Assembly (NCBI RefSeq): GCF_900116435.1
Contig: NZ_FPAZ01000020.1
Span: 29,941 to 87,616 of the forward strand
Origin: Pseudoalteromonas lipolytica
Lineage (GTDB): Bacteria; Pseudomonadota; Gammaproteobacteria; Enterobacterales; Alteromonadaceae
Reading direction: 5' to 3'
Length of the DNA: 57,676 nucleotides
Shown: one piece after another, positions 44,371 through 53,602 of the stretch
Position numbering within the stretch: the first letter of the stretch is position 1
Layout: every line of letters starts with the position of its first letter
Position numbers and translations under genes: made by a program
The notes under the pieces: generated by a model
Databases searched by the model: none
Told to the model about the DNA's origin: nothing
Seen by the model: the letters and a program-made list of their open reading frames with translations, nothing else

Positions 44371-45063
44371 TTACATTTCCCATGCATCAGATACGAACAA
44401 ATAACCTTGTCCCCACACCGTTTTAATACGATAAGGCTTATCACTGTTATCACCCAGCTTTTTACGGATCCGTGATACACGTACGTCAACTGTACGGTCT
44501 AAACCATCGTATTGACGACCAATCATATGTTGATGAACATGCTCACGACTTAGCACCTCACCTGCATTTGACGCTAATAACCAAAGCAATTCAAATTCAT
44601 GAGACGTAAGTGTAATTTCATTACCTTTGAGTGTAACAATGCGACTGGTTTTATCAATGCTTAAATCGCCAAAGGTAATTTCTTCAGGGATTTTGTTTGT
44701 TGCTTGGCCACGGCGAAGTAATGCATTAATTCGTGCAAGTAAAACACGCGGCTCAGCCGGCTTAATAACGTAGTCATCAGCACCAAGCTCAAGACCAATA
44801 ACTTGGTCAAAGTCTTCACCTTTTGCTGTCAGCATTAAAATCGGTAGGCTATATTTATCGCGTACCTGACGGCATACACTAAAGCCATCTTTACCGGGTA
44901 ACATAACGTCTAGAATCATTAAATCTACCGGGTTGTTTTCAAGGTAATCAAACACTTCATCGCCGCGTTCAAGGACCGCAACATCCAACCCGTTATGCTG
45001 AAGATAGTCCCGTGTTAACTGTTGTAAACCGAGATCATCTTCAACAAGTAAAATCTTTGCCAT
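44371..45063 (-). CDS. OmpR/RstA-like response regulator (module 2)
   Basis: About 230 residues from the ATG at 45063 (MAKILLVEDD), with GGAG 6 bp upstream. A longer in-frame start would overlap the DUF3019 stop. Receiver: VEDD, ILDVMLPGKDG and VIKPAEP. Winged helix: YDGLDRTVDVRVSRIRKKL and VWGQGYLF. It closely resembles RstA and is the partner of the module 2 kinase, which starts 6 bp downstream. Probably regulates the upstream MipA-DUF3019 genes. Confidence 0.92.
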   Translation of the reverse strand: MAKILLVEDDLGLQQLTRDYLQHNGLDVAVLERGDEVFDYLENNPVDLMILDVMLPGKDGFSVCRQVRDKYSLPILMLTAKGEDFDQVIGLELGADDYVIKPAEPRVLLARINALLRRGQATNKIPEEITFGDLSIDKTSRIVTLKGNEITLTSHEFELLWLLASNAGEVLSREHVHQHMIGRQYDGLDRTVDVRVSRIRKKLGDNSDKPYRIKTVWGQGYLFVSDAWEM

Positions 45064-45077
45064 TGGTTGCTCCTGAA

Positions 45078-45464
45078 TTAAAATAAGCTCCACGGTGAGC
45101 GTAATCTGCGTCTCGTTGTTTTTGCTTCAGTGCTTTGCACTTCAACTTTAGCTGTTGCAATTTTACTCCCCGTGTGCGGATTGATTAAGGAGTATATTGT
45201 TTCAACCTGAACACGCGCTTTATGATGTAACTGCGCTTTTCGAGTGTTCTTCCAGCATTGAATTTGCTGATTATTTTGGTACAAACACACATCTTCAGGC
45301 TGCGCCACTTGCCAACTTATTTTTAACTGAAGATCGCAAAAATCATGCTGCTGTAATACAACACACACTTTGGGTGAGATAGCTAAGTGAGTCGCTTGTG
45401 CGTGACTCGGGAACCCCCAAATAACAGCAACAAACACACACAGACTTAAAACAAAATACTTCAT
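45078..45464 (-). CDS. DUF3019 small exported protein (module 2)
   Basis: 128 residues. Signal (cleavage near SHAQ-AT) then four cysteines at residues 34, 43, 60, 70 in KVCVVLQQH, FCDLQLKISW, VCLYQ and IQCWK. The 9-17-10 spacing and the C-terminal basic RRR...SLF mirror the module 1 protein. It is 1 bp from MipA and about 14 bp from the regulator, so all three genes are likely one transcript. Function unknown. Confidence 0.8.
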   Translation of the reverse strand: MKYFVLSLCVFVAVIWGFPSHAQATHLAISPKVCVVLQQHDFCDLQLKISWQVAQPEDVCLYQNNQQIQCWKNTRKAQLHHKARVQVETIYSLINPHTGSKIATAKVEVQSTEAKTTRRRLRSPWSLF

Positions 45465-45465
45465 A

Positions 45466-46350
45466 TTAAAAAATATGATTGAATCCTATAAAAGCAGTCA
45501 TTGAATACGTGTGTTCAAAAAGCGGACTGTCATCCACGGCTGAGTAGTCGTAATATGCTAAATGAAAACGAAGAGAGTTGGTCTCACTCAGAGGCCAACG
45601 GGCGTCGATTTTAGCATAAGGTTGCCAGCTACTGCCAACACCAATTACCCCATTTGAAGACTCTTCGGCAGATAAACCATAAAAATAATCATTTAGTTTG
45701 GCTGATTTGTACCAAATGCCTACGCTCGGCATGATTTCAAGGTCATCGACTTGATAATGTGCTTGCCATTGTAATGCACTTCGCATTCCTTGGTAGACCC
45801 CAGATACATCAGCTAAAGCTTGAAAAGAGAAAATATGGTTATCACGTACGTAGTGGTAGCTCACGCCCGCATCAAGTGCCCAACGACGTTTACGTACATC
45901 GTCAATTGTCACCCTTTTCTTAACGAGTTCGTCACTGGTCGTTGATTCAACCATGAAGCTATTTGATGTTTGCAGTGCAAACACATTACTTGGATGAAAA
46001 TCAATAAAAAAGCGAGTTTCAGGATTAAACTCGGTCACAAAATTAACAACGTGTGAAGCACTTTCATGAAAAGAATAACCGAGGCGACCATTATCAAAAA
46101 ACCACTTTTCGCTGTAATAGGCTATTTCAGGTAGCACTACTAAGGGTAAATTTTTACCACCATGTAGCGGGTTCGTCATGACACCAATACCCGCATTAAC
46201 ACTTACGTGCCAGCGATTAATATCGATTTCTTGACTAGCCACACGGCTTTCACGTTCAGTGCGTGTTGATTCATCGGCATAGACTTTACTTGAAAGCAAA
46301 AGCAGCACAGAAAAAACGATTACGCACATCCTGATCGTCTGAGACTTCAT
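45466..46350 (-). CDS. MipA/OmpV family outer-membrane protein (module 2)
   Basis: About 294 residues from the ATG at 46350 (MKSQTIRM), with a signal that ends near KVYA-DE. The barrel is rich in aromatic residues and ends NHIF. LGYSFHESASHVVNF and GVSYHYVRDNHIFSFQA fit MipA/OmpV strands. It heads the module 2 operon. A perfect 9-bp inverted repeat lies in its promoter region (46401-46441). Confidence 0.85.
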   Translation of the reverse strand: MKSQTIRMCVIVFSVLLLLSSKVYADESTRTERESRVASQEIDINRWHVSVNAGIGVMTNPLHGGKNLPLVVLPEIAYYSEKWFFDNGRLGYSFHESASHVVNFVTEFNPETRFFIDFHPSNVFALQTSNSFMVESTTSDELVKKRVTIDDVRKRRWALDAGVSYHYVRDNHIFSFQALADVSGVYQGMRSALQWQAHYQVDDLEIMPSVGIWYKSAKLNDYFYGLSAEESSNGVIGVGSSWQPYAKIDARWPLSETNSLRFHLAYYDYSAVDDSPLFEHTYSMTAFIGFNHIF

Positions 46351-46400
46351 TATTATTGTTACGACCAAAGAGAATTATGCAATGACTCCATACTACCAAG

Positions 46401-46441
46401 TTGTGAATAAACTGTCCTTAGCAAGTTACAACTATTCACAA
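46401..46441. promoter_or_regulatory. Inverted repeat upstream of module 2
   Basis: TTGTGAATA at 46401-46409 and TATTCACAA at 46433-46441, a perfect 9-bp inverted repeat with a 23-bp spacer, 51-91 bp upstream of the MipA start. A regulator site or a structural element. RstA-like sites are usually direct repeats, so this is uncertain. Confidence 0.4.
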
Positions 46442-46478
46442 ATTTGATACATTTATACGCAGTAAGTCTGTCACTTTG

Positions 46479-47528
46479 TTACTCTTCAATAATTTCTATG
46501 CGATTACGACCGTGCTTTTTAGCGAGATAAAGTGCCTTATCAGCTTTTTTAATGAGTTGATTTGGTTGACTATTTGTTGATTTAATTGCAACACCAAAGC
46601 TTGCGGTAACATAACCCAGTACAGTCGTGGAAGCAGGATCTTTAATGTGTAATTTTGTGATGGCTAAACGCAGCTGTTGAGTAAAGTTAGTCATATCACT
46701 GATGCTGGTAAACTGCGCAGTGAAACAGAACTCTTCTCCCCCATAACGATAAACTTGGCCAACACTTGCGACATACTTCAGTAATTTTACCGCAACAGCA
46801 CGTAAGACTTGATCACCTTTTTGGTGACCAAAAGTGTCGTTAAATACTTTAAAGTGGTCAATATCGACCATCACTAGCACAGCGATTTCGGCTAAATCAT
46901 CACGCTGACAAAAAACGGTAATATCTTCATCAAATTTGCCGCGATTAAAAAGCCCAGTGAGCGTATCTTTTTCAGCCTTTCTTTTTGAATCAATCAGCTC
47001 TTGTTTTAGCGTTATAATTTTTGCATATGCTAGGGCTAGTTGATTTTGAAAATCTTGCGTGCGATTTTGTAATGCGGCTGATTCGTTAGTTAAACGCTCA
47101 ACACAGTGAAGTACATCATCGAAGCCTCTTTCTTTACTAATATCAGCATCGTGTAACTTCTCCCTGCATGCATATAATACCTGATTAAACTGCGTTGATT
47201 GATTAAGCGCTGCAGTTAAATCATGTTGGACTTGCCCTACAACATCATCAAAACTATTCGAAAGCTGATTAAATAAGGATAGGTCATTGACTGAAAGGTA
47301 CTTGTTGAATAAGTAGTTAGCTTGCTCATAACTACAGCCATTAAATCTGCTAATAAAGCCATCCAGCTCTTTATTTAAATCATGGTTCTTGTCACTAACA
47401 TAGCAATACCAAATTGCATAATTAAGCGGCGTTATGGGAATTTTATATTTCACCATTAATGGAATGGCTAGCTTTAAACAGTGGCTAGAATAACCTAAAG
47501 AATGAGCGGCTTGAGCAGACAATGCCAT
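46479..47528 (-). CDS. Diguanylate cyclase (GGDEF domain)
   Basis: 349 residues. The C-terminal GGDEF domain has DTLTGLFNRGKFDE, MVDIDHFKVFNDTFGHQKGD and the active-site motif YRYGGEEF. The product inhibitory RxxD site is absent just before GGEEF. The N-terminal ~170 residues, with NYAIWYCYVSDKNHDLNKEL, belong to a module found in other marine DGCs and carry no recognised sensor. It makes cyclic di-GMP. Transcribed alone on the minus strand. Confidence 0.9.
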   Translation of the reverse strand: MALSAQAAHSLGYSSHCLKLAIPLMVKYKIPITPLNYAIWYCYVSDKNHDLNKELDGFISRFNGCSYEQANYLFNKYLSVNDLSLFNQLSNSFDDVVGQVQHDLTAALNQSTQFNQVLYACREKLHDADISKERGFDDVLHCVERLTNESAALQNRTQDFQNQLALAYAKIITLKQELIDSKRKAEKDTLTGLFNRGKFDEDITVFCQRDDLAEIAVLVMVDIDHFKVFNDTFGHQKGDQVLRAVAVKLLKYVASVGQVYRYGGEEFCFTAQFTSISDMTNFTQQLRLAITKLHIKDPASTTVLGYVTASFGVAIKSTNSQPNQLIKKADKALYLAKKHGRNRIEIIEE

Positions 47529-47755
47529 GTGTCGTTGCCATGAATTTTTATTATTTTAAATTACGGTAGCAACACATTGAAAAAAATCAATAAAAAAGCA
47601 ATTTCACAGATATAAACCAGTACAAACCACGAGTTAAACTTTTAAAAAACCATACTAAATAACTACAAAAAAATAATATACCTATACAAAAACAGAACAA
47701 CCAAAAGAACCAAATCAAACTCATACAGCCAACCAAATAAGCGAACACAAAAGTA

Positions 47756-48658
47756 TTAGATTGCCTGTTGAGTTAACGATTGCGCAATACTCCAAATCGC
47801 ATTCAGTGCCGGGTCATGCCGCTCTTTGTTGAGTACCGCTAAACCAATATCAAAACCGGGAATAGTTTGTTCGGCATCACTAATAATTTGAACTTTATCT
47901 TTTAGCGGACTGTTGTCGAGCACGATCTTCGGCACCATTGCCACCCCTAAACCCAAACTCACCATTGATACCATGGCTTCATGTCCCGCTACTTGTGCAT
48001 AAATTCGACCATGAATGTTTTTCTTACGCCACCACTGCTCTAAACGCTGTCGGGATAACCCCTGCTCTGCCACGATAAACTCAAGGTTTGACCAGGCAAT
48101 ATTATTTTCATCTTTAAGCTGCTCACTAATAGGACACACAATTTTAGGAGCAATAAGTACCAAAGGCGAGTAACCAATACTGGTGAATGCTATTTGCCCC
48201 GGTAACTTAGCAGGTTTTGCTGCAATGGCCATGGCTTCATGACCATCTAAAACCCGATTAATAGCCAGTGCTGGATCACCCGTATTTAAAGTTATTTCAA
48301 TATAGGGATGCTGCATCCGTAGCTGTTCTAATATCTGATGTAAAAAACTATACGAGGCGGTGACCGAACAATAAATACTCACATTACCGTATATATGCTG
48401 CTGTGGCTCTTGTACATTCGCTTTGAAACGGTGCCAATTCGCTAACGTTGCGTTAGCATATTCAATAAAAGACTCACCCTCTCGAGTTAATTTAACCGTG
48501 CGATTATCTCGATTGAACAAGACGACGCCAACCTCCTCCTCAAGCTGCTTAATGTTTCGGCTCAGTGTCGGAGCACTGATATGGCAAAGCTCACTGGCCC
48601 TCGCAAAGTGTAATGTTTTCGCCAATGCTAAAAAGTAATGTAGATGCTTGTGATCCAT
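47756..48658 (-). CDS. ilvY: LysR-type activator IlvY
   Basis: 300 residues. An N-terminal winged helix-turn-helix (LHYFLALAKTLHFARASELC) is followed by a LysR substrate-binding domain. It is divergent from ilvC with about 140 bp between, the classical ilvY-ilvC layout, where IlvY activates ilvC in response to acetolactate. Confidence 0.93.
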   Translation of the reverse strand: MDHKHLHYFLALAKTLHFARASELCHISAPTLSRNIKQLEEEVGVVLFNRDNRTVKLTREGESFIEYANATLANWHRFKANVQEPQQHIYGNVSIYCSVTASYSFLHQILEQLRMQHPYIEITLNTGDPALAINRVLDGHEAMAIAAKPAKLPGQIAFTSIGYSPLVLIAPKIVCPISEQLKDENNIAWSNLEFIVAEQGLSRQRLEQWWRKKNIHGRIYAQVAGHEAMVSMVSLGLGVAMVPKIVLDNSPLKDKVQIISDAEQTIPGFDIGLAVLNKERHDPALNAIWSIAQSLTQQAI

Positions 48659-48795
48659 AATTTCACCATTTCATTTTATGAAACACTTTAATGCAAATAT
48701 ATCATTTTACGCAAGGTTTAAAATTGCATACTGTTAACCCATACAAAGAACGACTCTTTGTTTTCTAACAAACTAGTATTAATAGGACACTAACA

Positions 48796-50268
48796 ATGGC
48801 GAATTATTTCAACACTCTTCCTTTACGTGAGCAGTTAGCGCAATTAGCGCAATGTGAATTTATGGATCCATCAGAATTTACTGATGGCGTAGACGCTTTA
48901 AAAGGGAAAAAACTCGTTATTGTCGGTTGTGGCGCACAAGGTCTTAACCAAGGTTTAAATTTACGTGATTCAGGTTTAGATGTTTCATATACATTGCGCG
49001 AGTCGGCTATTGCTGAACGTCGTCAATCATTCTTAAATGCATCTGAAAACGGCTTTACTGTTGGTACATACGAAGAACTTATCCCAACTGCCGATGTAGT
49101 ATTAAACTTAACACCTGATAAGCAACATACATCCGTTGTGAATGCCATCATGCCACTTATGAAACAAGGCGCGACCCTTGCCTACTCACATGGTTTCAAC
49201 ATTGTTGAAGAAGGTATGCAAATTCGCGAAGATTTAACGGTCATTATGGTAGCGCCTAAATGCCCAGGCTCTGAAGTACGCGAAGAGTACAAACGCGGCT
49301 TTGGTGTCCCTACGCTTATCGCTGTTCACCCTGAAAATGATCCGCAAGGACATGGCCTAGCACAAGCAAAAGCATACGCGGCTGGCACCGGTGGCCACCG
49401 CGCAGGTGTACTAAAATCATCATTTATTGCTGAAGTTAAGTCAGACCTAATGGGTGAGCAAACTATTTTATGCGGCATGTTACAAACCGGCTCATTACTG
49501 TGTTTTGACAAAATGGTTGAAAAAGGGATTGATCCTAGTTATGCCTCTAAATTGATTCAATACGGCTGGGAAGTAATCACCGAAGCACTAAAATATGGTG
49601 GTGTAACAAACATGTTAGACCGCTTATCGAACCCTGCGAAAGTAAAGGCATTTGAGTTAAGCGAGCAGCTAAAAACAATCATGCGCCCTCTTTATAATAA
49701 GCACATGGACGATATTATCAGCGGCGAGTTTTCTCGTGGCATGATGGCTGATTGGGCTGAAGATGATGCAAAATTACTCGCATGGCGCGCAGAAACAGCA
49801 GAAACAGCATTCGAAAAGCAACAAAATACTGATGAAGAGATCAATGAACAAACCTTCTTCGACCAAGGTATTCTAATGGTTGCAATGGTAAAAGCTGGCG
49901 TTGAACTGGCATTTGAAACCATGACAGCAGCGGGCATCATTGCTGAATCGGCTTACTATGAATCACTGCACGAAACGCCACTAATTGCTAATACGATTGC
50001 GCGTAAAAAACTTTTTGAAATGAACAGAACTATTTCCGATACCGCAGAATATGGCTGTTACTTATACAACCATGCGTGTTTACCACTGCTAAAAGACTTT
50101 ATGCAAAACATGGATACTGATGTCATTGGTAAAGGCCTTGATAGCACCAGCAATCAGGTTGATAACCAAACGTTGATCGCTGTGAATAAAGCACTTCGAG
50201 AGCACCCTGTGGAAGTGGTAGGCAGTAAACTACGCGGTTACATGTCAGCAATGAAGAAAATTGTTTAA
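48796..50268 (+). CDS. ilvC: Ketol-acid reductoisomerase, class II
   Basis: 490 residues, the long form. Catalyses the second step of valine, isoleucine and leucine synthesis. The NADPH loop VIVGCGAQGLNQGLNLRDSG is at about residues 40-60. The metal and catalytic residues lie in GLAQAKAYAAG and HRAGVLKSSF, followed by EVKSDLMGEQTILCG. Divergent from ilvY. Followed by a terminator. Confidence 0.96.
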   Translation: MANYFNTLPLREQLAQLAQCEFMDPSEFTDGVDALKGKKLVIVGCGAQGLNQGLNLRDSGLDVSYTLRESAIAERRQSFLNASENGFTVGTYEELIPTADVVLNLTPDKQHTSVVNAIMPLMKQGATLAYSHGFNIVEEGMQIREDLTVIMVAPKCPGSEVREEYKRGFGVPTLIAVHPENDPQGHGLAQAKAYAAGTGGHRAGVLKSSFIAEVKSDLMGEQTILCGMLQTGSLLCFDKMVEKGIDPSYASKLIQYGWEVITEALKYGGVTNMLDRLSNPAKVKAFELSEQLKTIMRPLYNKHMDDIISGEFSRGMMADWAEDDAKLLAWRAETAETAFEKQQNTDEEINEQTFFDQGILMVAMVKAGVELAFETMTAAGIIAESAYYESLHETPLIANTIARKKLFEMNRTISDTAEYGCYLYNHACLPLLKDFMQNMDTDVIGKGLDSTSNQVDNQTLIAVNKALREHPVEVVGSKLRGYMSAMKKIV

Positions 50269-50298
50269 CCCTGGAAAGTAAGTTTCGCTTGTTAGAAA

Positions 50299-50335
50299 CA
50301 AAGCCCAATTGCATATGCTTTGGGCTTTTTTTTTG
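50299..50335 (+). terminator. Terminator after ilvC
   Basis: AAAGCCCAA...TTTGGGCTTT with a run of nine T. Confidence 0.88.
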
Positions 50336-50410
50336 TCCCTACATTTATTCGTCATCTGCAAAGTGTATGCTAAAATTACTCTCTTATTTGTTGTAAACTA
50401 AGACACTTTC

Positions 50411-52324
50411 ATGGCGTTAAATCAACTTACCATTACCAAAAAAATAACTCTACTAGGCAGTTCTATTGCTCTTATCGTTGCAGCACTTATCGGTGCAACA
50501 GCCCTTTACAGTGCAAAAAAAATCATCGAACACCGTATGATTGAATCTGAACTGCCAAGTAAATTGCAAGCAATTGATAACTATATCACCCACGATATAA
50601 ACCAAATGATCAGCGCTGCAGAACAGCTTTCTAGCAACGAGTTCGTTTTAGAATGGGCTCGCTCAGGAAATAATAACGATAATACGCTGCTCAAAGAGCT
50701 CAACCGCCTTGTTAAACAGTATGATTTAGCCACGGCATCATGGGCCAATCGTGAAACTGCACAATATTGGAATCAAGATGGTTTTTTACGTGTGCTTACG
50801 AAAGAGCAAGACAGTTGGTTTTTTGACTTCACGCAATCATCAGTGCCTTTTTCTATCAGTATTTATCAAGAGTCGCCCACTGATGTAAAAATGTTTGTTA
50901 ACCACCAGCAAACCAATGGTATTGGTCTTGCAGGATTGGCAAAAAGCATTGATGACATGCAAGCCATGCTACAAAGGTTTAAGATTGAAGAAACTGGGTT
51001 TGTGTTCATAGCAGATAAAAATGGCTTAATTCAATTACATAAAGATGCCAGTAAAGTGGCTAAGGCAAAACTAGATTCGGTGTACCAGCCAGGTATTACA
51101 GACTCTTTACTAACCAATCAAGATTTTAATTTACACGAACTCGACCTGAATGGCGAAGCAACACTGCTTGCTGCCAGCCCAATTAAAAATACCGATTTAT
51201 TTGTCATTGCTCAAGTGCCCAAAAATGAGGTATTTGCCAGTATTCAAGTGTTACAATGGCAGATAATCAGCTTTGCAATTGTCATTGCGCTAGTTGCCAG
51301 CTTCGCAGGTTTCTTATTAGCAAAAACACTGTCATCCCCCCTATCAAAAATGGCAGAGCTGTTCATGCGTTTAGGCTCTGGTGATGCAAACTTAGCATAC
51401 CGTTTGCCAGAATCTGAGCAGCCTGAACTGGCTAACTTAAGCACGGGCTTTAACCAATTCATTTCAAAAATTGAAACGGCCATCATGCAAGTAGCGCAAG
51501 AAAGTCGCGAAATAAGACAAAGCGCGGCCCATGTATTTAAGCAGGCCCAAAAGAACTCTGAAGCACTTGATAATCAAAAAGAACAGACAATTTCAGTTGC
51601 TGCCGCAATTAATCAAATGGGCGCGACGGTACAAGAAATTGCCTCCAGCGCCACGAATACCGCAAAACTGACAGAAACCAGTAAACACAGTACCGAACAA
51701 AGTCATACGCAGGTGACCCAAAGTAAAGAAGCAATAATTGAATTAGCAACCGACATCGACAACATTACGGAACAAGTTAACGAACTTGCAAACAAAACGC
51801 AGGCAATTGCCAGCATTGTTGATGCTATTCGTGGTATTTCTGAGCAAACAAACCTTTTAGCGCTTAACGCCGCGATTGAATCTGCTCGCGCTGGTGAGCA
51901 TGGTCGTGGTTTTGCTGTTGTTGCAGATGAAGTACGCGCACTTGCCAGCAGAACCTCACAATCGACGAATGAAATCCAAACGATGATCAGTGAATTAACA
52001 AGCACATCCGATCTTGTTGTCGAACATATAAATCATTCTAAATCACGCGCTCAATTGAGTGTTAATGCCATGCAAAGCTCTGTTGAGTTGCTTAACACGA
52101 TCACCAATGCAGCTAATGAGATTAATGATATGGCAACATTAATTGCGACGGCCACAGAGGAGCAAAGCAATGTCGTTGCTGATGTCGGACGCAATATTGA
52201 GCAAATTAGCGATATCAGCGATACCGTGATGCATGAGCAGATTGACACTGAGCAAGCAATAAAGGATTTAGCAAGCAGTGCGCAAACGCTAGACGATCTT
52301 GTTGCGACCTTTGATAAACGCTGA
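50411..52324 (+). CDS. Methyl-accepting chemotaxis protein
   Basis: 637 residues. TM1 (about 13-35), a periplasmic region with a Cache-type ligand domain (WFFDFTQSSVPFSISIY and TGFVFIADKNGLIQLH), TM2 near 285-305, HAMP, and the signalling domain with the hairpin tip RGISEQTNLLALNAAIESARAGEHGRG-type sequence (residues about 480-510). Ligand unknown. Not near other chemotaxis genes. Confidence 0.93.
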   Translation: MALNQLTITKKITLLGSSIALIVAALIGATALYSAKKIIEHRMIESELPSKLQAIDNYITHDINQMISAAEQLSSNEFVLEWARSGNNNDNTLLKELNRLVKQYDLATASWANRETAQYWNQDGFLRVLTKEQDSWFFDFTQSSVPFSISIYQESPTDVKMFVNHQQTNGIGLAGLAKSIDDMQAMLQRFKIEETGFVFIADKNGLIQLHKDASKVAKAKLDSVYQPGITDSLLTNQDFNLHELDLNGEATLLAASPIKNTDLFVIAQVPKNEVFASIQVLQWQIISFAIVIALVASFAGFLLAKTLSSPLSKMAELFMRLGSGDANLAYRLPESEQPELANLSTGFNQFISKIETAIMQVAQESREIRQSAAHVFKQAQKNSEALDNQKEQTISVAAAINQMGATVQEIASSATNTAKLTETSKHSTEQSHTQVTQSKEAIIELATDIDNITEQVNELANKTQAIASIVDAIRGISEQTNLLALNAAIESARAGEHGRGFAVVADEVRALASRTSQSTNEIQTMISELTSTSDLVVEHINHSKSRAQLSVNAMQSSVELLNTITNAANEINDMATLIATATEEQSNVVADVGRNIEQISDISDTVMHEQIDTEQAIKDLASSAQTLDDLVATFDKR

Positions 52325-52417
52325 CACCTTTTGTAACAGTAAACACTGACCCTTTTTTAATTACAGCCTATACTTACAGACATGTGATTCCCTAGGCTGT
52401 TAATTAAAGGGGGCCTT

Positions 52418-53602
52418 ATGAACGCGCCTACGATTGCTCTATTATCAAGTCTTTGCTTTTTATCAGCATGTAATAATACACCTAAGCAGTTGGCCCCTGC
52501 GCCATTAGCACTCACTGAGCTTGATGAATTTAGGCTTTCAAAAGTCGAAAGTCAGGAAGAAATTTTTGCGCTAACTCCGCGTATTAAACGTCAGTTAGAC
52601 AGTGCTTTTCCTGAAGACACTCGCTCACTCGAGACAACTAAACGCTTACTGCACTTTTTATTAGAAAATGGTGATGCCTCATTGTCTTATCAATCAGGCG
52701 CGACACTAACCGCGAATCAAGCCTATGCTGATTTAAATGCCAACTGCCTCTCTTTATCAATATTAGCGTACAGCTTAGCCGAGTATCTTGGTCTTGAAGG
52801 GCAATTTCAAAAGGTTCACATTCCAGAGTATTGGGCACGAAATAATGGCTTTAGCTTACTGACAGGACACATAAATTTAAAGGTAAGAGAACACGACAAA
52901 CACGCCATAAACCGCACGATTATTTATCCTGGTTCGCGTTCATTAGTGATTGATTTTGATCCAAATAGCCGTCAGGCAGCATTTAAAACCAGTCATATTA
53001 ATAAAGCACGTATCACCGCCATGTTTTATAACAACAAAGGGGTTTCGGCCATGCTTAGCCATGACTATGGTCGTGCATACAGTTATTACAAAGCTGCTAT
53101 CAATACAGATAGCGCTTATTCAGGAGCTTGGGGGAACTTAGGTGTGCTCTTAAGGCTAACAAACCTCTACCCAGAGGCAGAAGTAGCCTACCAATATGCC
53201 ATAACCTTAGATGCTGATAACAACACGGCTTTGGGCAACCTAGCACTGCTTTACAATTTGACGAATCGTGAACAACAGGGTGATGCCATCCTCACACAGC
53301 TAGATAAAAAGCGTCAAACTAATCCGTATTATCATATTTCGCTTGGCAATGATGCCTACGCAACTGGGCGCTATGAAGATGCGATAGCGCATTTTAAAAA
53401 AGCACGCACTTTAGATAGTAACTTACATGACAGTGACTTTGGCCTTGCACGTATATATTTTCAGCTAGGTGACTTGAAACTAGCCAAAAAATACCTGACC
53501 ATGGCGAACAATAAAGCAGATTTTGATCATGATAAACAGCGTTATGAAAGTAAACTACAGGCACTGCGTTCGCATACTGCAAAGCTTACTGATTACCAGT
53601 AG
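52418..53602 (+). CDS. Lipoprotein with transglutaminase-like core and TPR repeats
   Basis: 394 residues. The signal ends in the lipobox LSAC (Cys near 18). A papain/transglutaminase-like core is visible: Cys in LNANCLSLSILAYSLAEY (about 110), His in LTGHINLKV and Asp in LVIDFDPNS. Then four or more TPR units (AYYKAAINTDSAYSGAWGNLG, EAEVAYQYAITLDADN) follow to the end. Substrate unknown. Its 3' end overlaps the peptidase gene by 59 bp. Confidence 0.82.
   Translation: MNAPTIALLSSLCFLSACNNTPKQLAPAPLALTELDEFRLSKVESQEEIFALTPRIKRQLDSAFPEDTRSLETTKRLLHFLLENGDASLSYQSGATLTANQAYADLNANCLSLSILAYSLAEYLGLEGQFQKVHIPEYWARNNGFSLLTGHINLKVREHDKHAINRTIIYPGSRSLVIDFDPNSRQAAFKTSHINKARITAMFYNNKGVSAMLSHDYGRAYSYYKAAINTDSAYSGAWGNLGVLLRLTNLYPEAEVAYQYAITLDADNNTALGNLALLYNLTNREQQGDAILTQLDKKRQTNPYYHISLGNDAYATGRYEDAIAHFKKARTLDSNLHDSDFGLARIYFQLGDLKLAKKYLTMANNKADFDHDKQRYESKLQALRSHTAKLTDYQ

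Noticed and set aside
47529..47755. AT- and A/C-rich gap between ilvY and the diguanylate cyclase
   Set aside because: No ORF, hairpin with T run or clear repeat was found. Probably an ordinary promoter region.
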